The notes under the pieces: model-generated | Database searches by the model: none | What the model was told of the DNA's origin: nothing | The model's input: the letters and a program-made list of their open reading frames with translations, nothing else | Translations under genes and position numbers: made by a program | Assembly (NCBI GenBank): GCA_004352715.1 | Contig: SCFE01000007.1 | Span: 2,451,385-2,499,427 of the forward strand | Direction of reading: 5' to 3' | Length of the DNA stretch: 48,043 nt | Source of the DNA: Hofstenia miamia | Taxonomy: Eukaryota; Xenacoelomorpha; Acoela | Shown: positions 20,960-31,648 of the stretch, piece after piece | How the letters are laid out: each line of letters starts with the position of its first letter | Position numbering within the stretch: position 1 is the first letter of the stretch

Positions 20960-23900
20960 TGTTTTCATTTATATAAACCAATCAAACCTATTCCAAATAG
21001 AATTTACTTCAATAAATATTAAACCCGTCAAATTGCCATGAATTTAATGTTTAAAATTTAATAGTAACATTTAATTAATATAACAAAAACTTTTTCAATA
21101 ATATGTTATATTATAGGTTCCTCAATAGAAAATCGTAATTGCATATCTTAAAACATTGCATTATTATCTTAGAGCGCCCATCTATAAAGCACATTTAAAG
21201 AAATTAACGCTTGCAAAGACTTTAGCGATGCGCTTTAATTCTTGATGTACTTTCAAGGAAACTAACACATTAGCTTAGATGGGTAGTAAATATGGTGGTT
21301 AAGGAAGGCATTGTTTTGCCCTTTTGCTGTGCATACATACAGTCATTGTAAAAATTGATAACATGATTCTGAGTATTTAAATGTGTTTAATAATTACAGA
21401 CCAAAAAAGAATTTTACTAATGAAACGATAAAAACAAAAGCAACACCAATCGATAAGCATTCCTGATAGTGTGAAACGAAAATAAATTATAAAAGTAAAA
21501 ATAGTGAGTTTTCTTTGAGTTCAGAAAAAAAGAGTGCTAAAAAATTTTTGCATTTCATACCTCTCGGTAATTTTATCATAACAAATCCTCATCTAGACCT
21601 TTGGTCCTCCAACACAAAATTCAAATCTATGTAATTGTCAAGTCTGCAATCTACTTTCTTAATTTTGTAAATACTAGATATTTTTCTCTGTAAAAACCAA
21701 TATTGGTATACATCTTTCATTATTATTATTTTTATTATTATTATTATTTTTAAAAGGATCATGTAATCCTAAAAGTATCTATTCTGAAATATAGGTAGTT
21801 CCGATTTTACAAACTGAAATTTGAACCAAAATTGTCAGGAAAACTAATCATACAACGTCAGCTTTAGAAAAAGTGTCAAATCCCTCCGAATTGATATTAA
21901 CTAAAATTTCGAATATTCGATTCCTCCGTTTGAATAGTGAATATGTATTCAAAATATTAAACTTTTTCTTTATAAAAGTAGGTAATGATAAATTCCTTAA
22001 TCCCATTAAGACTTTGAAGCGACTTACTTAGAGTAGGGTAGCAGTCTATTTACAAGTAGGTTAAAGGATTTCCTTAATTCTAAAAATGAATTCAAAATGG
22101 AGGAATTCAAATTTTAAGATATAGATTATTCAACTAACAGAAATTATGACGCCCAAGAATGAAATATTCTACTTTATGTTTTGTACAATTATTGACAACC
22201 GTGAGAATGCTATTAGTATCATCATATATTGTTAAAGTAATTTACCTCATTGGGTCAAAACCTGATGGAAATAACAAATATTACACTTCTTGATTTGATT
22301 CACACAGTGGGAAAACCCATTTTCATTGTTTTATTAAAAATGTATTTAAACTTCTAACATATAACCCTATGTAAAATCATGTTGCTGATATATGTAAAAA
22401 AGAAAACACGAAATAAAATTATTTAATGCTTAATAGACTCAGTTGTCCGATATTTAAATGAGGGTTAAATCTCTGGTTCATAGCCCCTAATATCATATTT
22501 GAATAACCAATGAAGCATTTTATTGAAGTAAAATAATGCCTCAAGAAATTTCATCCTTCCCCAACCAGTAAACACAGTCATAATATCATAATCATTCTGG
22601 CAAAGAAACAATTATTGAAAAACAAAACCATTTTGTGTGAAAAACAACAATCAATTAGAAAATTGACACATCATAGTTTTTGATTAGCTCTCATATTTAC
22701 GAATTAAATATTTATTTAACAAATTTATCATTACTACAGATTAAACTTTGGTAAGCTACAAAAAACACTTTTACAAATTCATAACAGTTCTTTTCGTTAG
22801 CTGATCAACCTCTGAATCTTGTGCAAAGGCATGTATCAACCAAGCGTAACTTAACCCATTGTCTCATACCACAGATGTTCAAAAACATTAATTAAATTTG
22901 ATATTAATTAATCAGATATATTTAAAAATGGCTTTTGTTACAGAATGCTGGATTGATCTTCATAATTTTACTGTCAATCATACAACTACATGTACAAAAG
23001 AACCACCTACTTCTTGAACTCTTGCAATGTAATTGAAAGTCAACAAGCTTTTATGAATCTGTTGTTGATTTGAAAATGATTAAATATTATTGTAATAGTT
23101 GAAAATTCCATGAATGGATATTATTAGTATAATAGAATAAGGTTACTTAATTTATGTTTTTGTAGAACAACGGCATGAATTTCACTTTATTTGGCACAAA
23201 GGGATGATCCTTCCCACCCCAGCAAACTAGTAGGTTTTAGGTTTTTGAAAATCCTCATGTCTGACTTACTTTTATACGTTGGAAAGTATTCTTACAAAAT
23301 CTGAAGTAATTTCAACAACTCTGTGTTATAAGACCTCTGTCAACAATATTTTCAAAATTTTGAATATGCAATGTTGCGCTTTAACATGAAACTACTGTTT
23401 AGTTCCCCATGTGAACATTTTCTATCTATTTTTATTAAGAGATTTTCAATTAATTCGTTAAACAGGCTTTGTCAACACCAAAGTACCACAAAATATAACA
23501 GTGAAGAGGTCCAAAAATCAAAATAAATGATATCACTAGCATAGTGATGAAGTTCTCACTGATAATACTGAAATTTTTGTAAAAGGGTGATTGATTTAGC
23601 AACGCATAAATGTTCATAGAAAACGTTTAGCAGAAAAATTTCTAGAAAGGGCTAACCTGTTAGTTCACTATCTCAATTGAAAGGAGTTTCAGAACTGAGA
23701 ACAGAAGTTAGAGGAAAAGGGGATCAGTGACATTATTATGTACTTGAACCTATATTTAGATTGGCCCTGTAAAAGAATGTTATCATATATTAGCCAAAAT
23801 CGGATACCAATTTCTCTAACTTACTAGTCTACAAAGTTTCTATCTTAGTATGCACACAACAATGCAAATTTTGTGGCTATATAATATTGCAATATATTGC

Positions 23901-24980
23901 AATGCAATGTTTAATTTAAATTTCTCAATTAGTAATTTGCAAATTTAAAGCAAACTGTAGAACTTTGTTAATCCTGTTTCAGTTGGTATCAGCTATTCAA
24001 AATCATTGCATATGCGTTTGAGTATGGACTTATGTCTAACAGTATCCGCCGCATTATATGCAAGCACTCACTTGTACATAGCAACGATATTTTTTCAATA
24101 TACATATTTGCAGTAGCTATAACTTTTTTATTCATAGTTCTATTGTTAATCCAGCATAAAATCATGTTTGAAATTTCTTGGGTTATTGATAATTATTCTC
24201 CGTGGTCAAAATTTAATTTATGTTAAGCTAATCTGACAATTTCTTTGCAAACAAGATGAATGCAGTTGGTCTTGTACAACCTCATGCATAGCCATTGACT
24301 TATATAATGTATTGCATTACGTTATTTTACCATTAAATACCGCGGTAATGGCTTTAAATTCTAAAAAAATTTTTATTTCATTTTGTTGCCGATTTCTTAA
24401 AAGCAGAACAGGGTTTTAAAGATAATGCATTTCAATTATATTAAAATATAATGCAATATTGTTACGATGAAATTCATCGTCAATAAATGAAGTGCAACAT
24501 ATTTATTGCAATATAGTGTATTAACAATATATTGAAAAGTGCTGATTGTAAGTGCTGTTTTAAAAGCACATTAATGATAACTTGAATTTAAACTAATTTA
24601 CATCGCCCTTTTGGTTAATTGCGAAAACATTATGAAACAAAAGTTTATAAAAGTATGACAATTCACATAACTCACAGTTATTATTCGCTCATACTTGATC
24701 AAATAGTGTATTGTATATCTATTAGGCATCCACAGCGGAAAAATAAACGGTAAAAAATTTGGTTCTTATTTAGTGAATTGCTCACTAAAAAACAATAAGT
24801 TTATTAAACAAAACTAAGCATAATTAAATTACTTCTTTCAATAATAACTTTTTATTCGGGAAATTTAATCAATTTAAGCGTGTCAGTACCTGTCAATAAA
24901 GAATTTCTGAATAACATTTGTTCTTATTCTCGTGAGTAAAAATTCATTAGGTATTCCTTACCACGCATGCCACTAAAAAA
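20960..24980. other. AT-rich non-coding sequence, nothing recognised
   Basis: A degenerate (TTA)n run at about 21717-21750 is the only simple repeat. No long frame, transposon end or RNA gene was identified on either strand. Confidence 0.5.
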
Positions 24981-24993
24981 GAGTATAATTCAA

Positions 24994-25430
24994 AAGTAAG
25001 TAAGTAAGTAAACTTTTATTATTATGATAATCATCATAACATTAAGGAGAGTTCACGATTTCAGGAATCGGTTGGGGACGAGGGATAGTTCTTTAGAGCT
25101 TGTCGTTTTCCTTACTGACGGCATTCTGGGTCGTAGCTTTGTCATTGCATACTCTGTTCGCTCTGGAACGTATTTTTGCAGTGGATGTTTTACGCCCATG
25201 CGTTGGATTTGCCTGTATAGCCTTCGGTCTGATGTGCAAATACGTTCCATTATTGGAATGTAGTTTGATATGATTCCCAAGCGCATGGCTTTCTTCTGTA
25301 CTCCATCAATCTTTTCAAGAATAGTCTTAGCCGCCCCTCCCCACACGCTGCATCCGTAAGTGATAATACTGACCACAATAGACTTGTAGATCAATTGTAA
25401 CTCGGCTGAGGTATAACCCAGCTTCTTCAG
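24994..25430 (-). mobile_element. LINE 3' fragment with tetranucleotide tail
   Basis: The minus-strand frame 25394-25053 matches the C-terminal region of CR1/Jockey-group reverse transcriptases: SIVVSIITYGCSVWGGAAK, then an alpha-helical ..LEKIDGVQKKAMRLG.. segment. After its stop the sequence runs through an ATAATAATAA stretch into TTACTTACTTACTTAC (25013-24998 on the minus strand), a short tandem tail typical of several LINE clades. Upstream RT and endonuclease domains are absent, as usual for 5'-truncated copies. Confidence 0.8.
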
Positions 25431-26988
25431 CTAGTAAGACGTATGATTTTCGATTACATTAAAATAGACATTCTTGATATGCAGGATTTTTACACTCTAA
25501 AGAATTCAAAAAATAGGTATTCTTTTGTATGGTAATGAACAAGCAAGATTCAGGAAAAAGTCAAGTTAAAGGAAAATAAAACAATTTAATTAGTAAGCAA
25601 TTATATTGTTAAACTTGAATCCAAAAATGTAAATAAATACTTCCAAAATTAAATTAAAATGGTTAAGATTGACTGCATATGCTGCACGAATATTAGCAGC
25701 TTTCGTTTCGAAAAGACAAATGTCAAATTATAGAATGAAATCAAGTTATAAATATTTCTGAATTCATGATTTTAGTAGTTTTTATTGATAAAAATAGAAT
25801 ATCCGCAGACTGAAAAGAAAATTCTGTTGTACATATCCTGATGTTGGACCCGTATGGCAATTGTACGGGTTACGGGCCAGTTTCTACGGGTTAAGGCCTG
25901 AGACAAAACTAACTCAAATAAAAAATGTTTATATTTGTTTAAAGAAAACCAATTTTTATCAAAATGCTTCGTCTTCATCGTCAAACTTCTCCAAAAAATA
26001 AGTCATCTTCAGTGTCCTTTTCTTTACCCTTTAGGTAGAGCGAATTTTCATTTATAAAGAGGACTTTCAACCAATCAAAACGCCTAGAATGTGTCAAACA
26101 TACAAGAACTATTCATTCAAACACCCAAGATTGACAGTTTTATAATATAATACAGATATATCATTCTATAAATTAAAACTAAAAAATTCAGCCAGTACGT
26201 TAACTACGGGTTACGGGTCATTCAATATATGGGTCAAACCCCAGTACATATCATATGCATTTTTTATTTTGTACATTTATCGATTATCTTTTCACGCGTA
26301 GTAGTGAAGAAACGTAATGATAGAAATGCGATAGGTCATGATGATAAATTCAAAATGTAAGTCTGCAATTTAAAAAAATCTGTTAGACTTTCAAACAAAC
26401 TTTATAGTAGGTTTTAACACAAAAAATTCATCTAGCATCCTTGAAAAAATATTCCTTAAATTTTGTTGGACAGTGTTACTTATGATTACATAATCGCTAC
26501 AATAAATATAACATATAACAAGCACTTAAAACCACTTTAACCAAAAAATTGAAACAGTGAACAATTTATCAGAGAACATTCAAGAATTACAAGTAAGCTA
26601 AAGTTGAAAAATATGATTAAGCTTTTCTTTGTGCAAATTACTCAAAATACAAGTCGCTTAAAGGAAAGGGCTCAAAACTTACGTTTTTGGAGAGCTTTAA
26701 TGAATAATATATCAATGCATCATTTGTAAAGTATATATCGGGTGGAATATGGATGAGCAGTATACAGCAATTTAGTTAATCTCTTTATACAAAATATTGT
26801 AAAATTATCTATATTTTATAGCAAATACAGAAAATTTTTAACCCAATTCATGAAAATAATACAAAAACGTAGCACAGATGCTTAGAAAATGCATTTGAAA
26901 TTAAACTAAAAATATACGAGCACATAAAACATTTTTTACTAAAATAAATTACAAAAAAGACATGTACAGATGTATTGATATTTACACT

Positions 26989-27177
26989 CTAAGAATAATC
27001 AGCTTTGAAATTTGCACTCGTCTTCAAAGGCTTTTCTGAAGACGAGAAAAATATGCGATTAAATACATCGCCGTCTTCCTCAGAGAACTTTGAAATAAAT
27101 TTCAATATTTGTGACTCATCATTAAGTAATTCTAAAATAATAGTCAATGAAAACAACTGTATTATAAAATTTTTCAT
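26989..27177 (-). CDS. Doubtful small ORF, possible short secreted peptide or exon
   Basis: A 62-codon minus-strand frame starts MKNFIIQLFSLTIILELL, which could be a signal sequence. It continues into an acidic then serine/lysine-containing tail (SKFSEEDGDVFNR, SSSEKPLKTS) with codon use less AT-biased than its surroundings. A TTATTTTAG acceptor lies inside, so it might instead be a terminal exon. No family recognised. Confidence 0.18.
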   Translation of the reverse strand: MKNFIIQLFSLTIILELLNDESQILKFISKFSEEDGDVFNRIFFSSSEKPLKTSANFKADYS

Positions 27178-27810
27178 ATAAAATATAGAAAAATTCCATA
27201 TTTTTACGTTTTTATATAAACTCGATTTTGCTTTATATCCTCTATAACAATACTGTAGTTATTCAGAAGACTTTAAAATTAATGTTTCTAGAGAATGCAA
27301 GTTTCTCAAAACAGTAATTTAAACATCCAAAACTACAGGAACAGTAAATAGTTAGAATGTTCAATGAATTTTAGCATTTAATTCAACAAATATTAAGTGC
27401 TAACAAAGAAAATCATTTGGAGCAATGAGATAATAAGCAAGAAAATTCTAAAAACTCATTAGACTTCACTCCAACTGTGGTTTTCGCAGTGCATTAAAAA
27501 ATACCCCTTGTTTAATACTAACCTCAATATATTGCTATATGCAATAAATATAAGATTCAAATAAATGTCAGCCAATCATAAGTCAAAAACATCTATAAAA
27601 ATTTATGAAAATCATACGAAATTCGAGGCTCCCCTCTTCCGGGTGCTGACGATAAGAGGAAAGCAATTGGGTTAAAATGGATTCATGTTCCTTAAAAATG
27701 GTAAATCCACTAATTAATACGTCCACGGGCAGAAGGTTTATGTAGAAATAGATGCATTGGCATAACTAAACATATGAAACGAACAATAAATTGATTAAAG
27801 AGATAAAAAC

Positions 27811-27880
27811 TTCTATAAATGACATAAGATGCGCTATGAAGAACATTCTATAAATGACATAAGATGCGCTATGAAGAACA
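27811..27880 (+). repeat. Exact 35-bp tandem duplication
   Basis: Two identical 35-bp units starting TTCTATAAATGACATAAG. The lack of any difference implies a recent event or an assembly artefact. Confidence 0.9.
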
Positions 27881-27993
27881 TTTAAAAAAAAAAATGCTAC
27901 AAGTCTGTAATAATCTTGAGCGTTGTCAGCAATTACGGAGTTGCATACATATCGATAGACAAAACATATTCGAAAACTTTTATTAAGCTAAAT

Positions 27994-28018
27994 GAACAGC
28001 TCTCACTGCGAGCTGTTC
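27994..28018. other. Perfect 9-bp hairpin
   Basis: GAACAGCTC, 7-nt loop, GAGCTGTTC. It lies just before the mariner-like remnant. No T-run follows and its role is unknown. Confidence 0.5.
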
Positions 28019-28109
28019 TGCGCAGTATTTTAGTGCGTCTCTTGCTATGTTCGACCGTGGTGTGCGTCACATAACGCCATTTAGCATTGAGTACAGCCGA
28101 TTCTACGAC

Positions 28110-28372
28110 TACACAGAGCAGATAAATGGAACCATACTTTTACGAATTTACAAAAAGCTGAAAATGCTTTCCCCGAGATTGCCTCATGCTACTCTACAAT
28201 TGCCAAGTGGTGCGAAGATTTCCGCTCTGGTAGAAGCACATGCTCCGAGATACCAAAGCCAGAAAGACACTGCAAACAACGTGGACAGAGCAAAGGGAGT
28301 TATTGTTAACTATCCTCGATATTCTGTGAGTGATAAATTAGGAATATCAAAACGCTACCACGCTTCAAATAC
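28110..28372 (+). pseudogene. Mariner-like transposase, N-terminal DNA-binding part
   Basis: In one frame, about 28186-28260 reads YSTIAKWCEDFRSGRST, the second helix-turn-helix signature of mariner transposases, followed by a P-rich E.P.PERH linker. After a frameshift the adjacent frame reads VIVNYPRYSVSDKLGIS, matching the ..DPR.TV.EIA..LGIS.. part. The single long frame through here (28047-28523) is therefore partly a shifted reading rather than a real protein. The catalytic half is found 1.2 kb downstream in the same orientation. Confidence 0.7.
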
Positions 28373-29575
28373 TCCGCGAAGATCTACAGATGCAGAAGCT
28401 GTGCAGCATTTGGGTGTAATATCTCTGTTTATGCAGGGGCCCCTAATTGTACATGTTGGCGTATATTTAAGAAACGTACTCCATACAAAGGACATTAACG
28501 GTTGCATTTTAGTACTTAACTGAATTATATCAACGACTAGTAATAATGTAATTTAGGTAACAACTACTTCACCTCTTAAATTCTGTTTATATATCAACAA
28601 CTACGTGGCCTCCGGCCGACGCCACGAAATTACTCGACATTAACAGTTAATGTGTAATAAGAGTTTAATAAAGTTTCAATAGTGTTACTGCTGCGTCTAG
28701 CATGTATTAATTTCTAGCTCACCTCACCTTTACGGTTGTTAGTACCTCACATCATGTAAAGATATATCACAAACACAAAACCCTCATTGCCTTTTGTAGG
28801 TTCTGTATAGTCAACATGTTCTTCGCAATATACATGTTACGTGTTGGTGATTGATTGTTTACTTTCATATGTACATATGTACATGTTTGTACTTTCATAT
28901 ATAGCTATGATTGTAATGAAATTGTACAATAGACTTTAATCTACTTTGTAATCACTAGCATCTATCTTGAACTAACATTATGAAATCACATGACCACTCA
29001 ATGCATAATTTCTAATTAGCCATTTCCCTGGTTTTCTCATTAGGAGTGAGACCGCAACAAAGAGAGCTCGCAGGGTAATTCACTTCTCCCGAAGCCATAC
29101 AGGCATTAAGCTTGATTTAGCACATTAATTAAAGTAATAAATAGAGATAACGAAATAACCCGATATTGATTCGTAGATTAGTGGTATTCATTAAAATCTT
29201 CAAGCAAATATAATTGAGAAGAGAACACAGTGTCTTCGTAGCAACCGTTTATTTAAAAGCCTTCTTTGTATGTAATTGGCGAGGATCAATTAACTCTAAC
29301 AACTAGTAATTTATTTACTCGCTATCGCGTAAAGGTTAATGATCCTCGTAATTTTTTATGAATTCAATTTATACAAATTCACAATCATACCTGCCATTCA
29401 AATATTTGATTTCCTCCGCTTTTTACAATTGGTCTAACGGCAATAATAATGATTTCGTAAGTACAAATTGGGAAACTACTAAGTTCACTAACTAAAATCA
29501 AACCCAAAAGTAATGGACACTACACTAACCAAGAGCTAACTAGAACTTTAAATAATATGACCCCCAATTGTAGTG
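28373..29575 (+). mobile_element. Probable insertion splitting the mariner copy, with LTR-like segment
   Basis: This stretch replaces the middle of the transposase. About 28560-28725 contains a GC-richer stretch (GTGGCCTCCGGCCGACG), then AATAAA (28667-28672), resembling an LTR R region. The 18-mer at 28704-28721 recurs at 33548-33565 on the opposite strand, also downstream of an AATAAA. At 29280-29294 and 29335-29348 lie near-perfect inverted arms (CGAGGATCA..). Element boundaries are not defined and no coding domains are recognised. Confidence 0.35.
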
Positions 29576-29579
29576 ATAT

Positions 29580-30175
29580 AACAGACGATCAAGTACTGAA
29601 GCTGTATGCAATCGAGGATGAGTCATGGTTTTCACTTAGTTTCAGCTAACCTAATCAAGAAAAGAAGTCGTGGGTGGATTCAGAAAACAAACGGATGCAA
29701 TCGGTCAGATCTATACTCACAAACAAGACGATGCTACTGCTAATCTGTTTTACACCAAACAAGGTGTTGTTGAAGACACTGCCATATGGTGAAACAGTAA
29801 ATTCTACCCAGTATTCATCCTTTTTGCGCTCTGTCAAGGATTATTGGAGTAAGCTGATTCCCGTGATGATATCCGCCTTTCCAGCATGGCAACATGAGGT
29901 AACATACATCTGGACACACAAAGGAAATTGTGGAGGACCGACTGGTCCACCTTCTCTATCAGCCTCCGTATTCCTCACATATTAACCTTTGCGACTGGTG
30001 GCTGTTCTCTCAACTCAAGCCACAGCTAAAGAAAATCAATTTCATCACATGAGGAAGTTCGAACAGCCACGATGCAGGCGCATGCATGCATCCTCGAAGA
30101 TGCTTTCATGGCACAGGAAAAGTTGAATGAGAATTTGAATAACGTAATTGCTTCAAATGGTGACTACATTATTTG
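29580..30175 (+). pseudogene. Mariner-like transposase, catalytic part, inactive
   Basis: EDESWF (about 29613-29630) carries the first catalytic Asp. WVDSENKRMQS, a MLLLICFTPNKVLLKTLP block and NSTQYSSFLR follow. After frame changes there are LLYQPPYSSHINLCDWWLF, where the usual SPDLNLCD has become SSHINLCD so the last catalytic Asp is His, and finally VIASNGDYII with a stop near 30172, the family's usual C-terminal ending. The H-D-N motif with the middle Asp is not recognisable. Member of the Tc1/mariner superfamily; no terminal inverted repeats could be placed. Confidence 0.82.
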
Positions 30176-30179
30176 AAAA

Positions 30180-31270
30180 TATAATGTCTTGGAACTGCTT
30201 CATTTCTTAACTTCTGGCAGACATCTACGTTATTATTGAACAGAATCGAATGAAGGCGCGACTGGCGATGAAGATCTATGTTTCTTGTTCAAATCTCAGT
30301 ATTTTCCAAGTGAGGTCCTGATTGCCAGGAGTGTATTTAGTGCTACCATTATATATGCGTCATTTACAATACCAGATCGATTAATATCGGTTTCCACTGA
30401 AAATAAACGATCCGTACATAAATGTTTTTGTTGCGTTTTTAACAAGAGTAAAATCGCAATGAGCAATGCATGTCTATCTATATTTTATTTCAAAACAAAA
30501 AATATCTGTAATGCAAAATCAATGTAAAAATACAAATGTTTGAATATTGTTAAAGACAGATTGAAACTGTGTTGTATGTGAATCAACATTTTATATGTAA
30601 AATATGGCTAAAGAAGAAGGCGTTATATGGCAATGCCAATGTAATTTAAAACTGCTAAATTACAAATAAAAAATATTGTACTAAAAGAGAGACTACTAGA
30701 ATAGATGAAGCCAAAGCAAAGGCAAGCTTAGCCGTAAGTGACACTAACTTAAATGAGCCATTTGAAAGTTTCCATATTTATAGTTTAAGGCTCCTAATTT
30801 TTTTCACCAATTTTTAGCTTTTTTGTGCATATAAAAATTATAAAGTTTTCTGTAAAAGTTGAAGAAGTTCTTTTTACAATTTTTAAATTTAAAAAGTCTC
30901 ATCTTAGCAATTAAATTTTTTTCAGGACCAAAAATAATTTATTAAATTTCTAAAACCACATATACCGTATATCATCAAGCGCATCGATAACTAAAAATTA
31001 AAAACTGAAAAATCATTTCAACATCAATATTGATCGTATTTTCACCTTATTATCTGCCTCATAAAATTATTATGATAAAACTGTGTAAGATGAAATGCAC
31101 TAGATGACCTCTACTCTTTTAGCACGGTGTTTTAGAATAAAATAACAAACATTTTATGTCTTACCTCAAAGGAGTGTCATGATATCACGGCCCCTCCCTG
31201 CACCACTACTTTAGTTTTCTTCGAATAAAATTAATTGAATCTTTACATGAAATGCTTCTGTAAACAAAGA
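30180..31270. other. AT-rich non-coding sequence, nothing recognised
   Basis: No supportable frame, repeat or RNA gene. Confidence 0.5.
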
Positions 31271-31274
31271 TGGT

Positions 31275-31457
31275 TCACTTTAGTATTACATTTAATAACA
31301 CTGGGTAACAAATTCTTGGTCTTGTTTTTTTTATTTTGATTTTTTGGTGTTTCTTGATGTTTTTTGGTGCGCTGAGTCCGAAAATGACGTTAGTTTTTTT
31401 GTAGTGTTCGCCGTTTTTCTGTAATTTGAAAATTCCTGAACTTTGGAAATGAAACAA
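31275..31457 (-). other. Coding-like fragment downstream of the decayed family copy
   Basis: A lysine-rich frame (KLQKNGEHYKKTNVIFGLSA, then PKNIKKHQKIKIKKT) lies 190 bp beyond the stop of the 31649-33435 remnant, same strand. The composition looks coding rather than random. It may be part of the same mobile unit, but this rests on proximity only. Confidence 0.25.
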
Positions 31458-31648
31458 TTTTCCTGGGATGCAATATGCTTTAGATAAACTTCAACAAGTT
31501 TTTATGAAAACGCAACTTGGCATGTCAGTTTGTTTAATCAAAATCCTAATAGACACCAAAGAATCACTTGGTACACATAAAATAAGCCTACAACACATGT
31601 TTAATATAGTAGTATAAGTCAATACAGTAAGCTACAAAACCGCTAGGC

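Larger units (their letters stand above)
25430..27990. other. AT-rich sequence with small repeats only
   Basis: Contains an ACGGGTTACGGG motif at 25865-25876 and 26206-26217 with extra copies of TACGGGTT, and an exact 35-bp tandem duplication at 27811-27880. Otherwise no gene is recognised. Confidence 0.5.

Noticed and set aside
28047-28523. 158-codon open frame as a new protein
   Set aside because: A neighbouring frame and part of this one match mariner transposase, so the long frame is a shifted reading of a decayed element.
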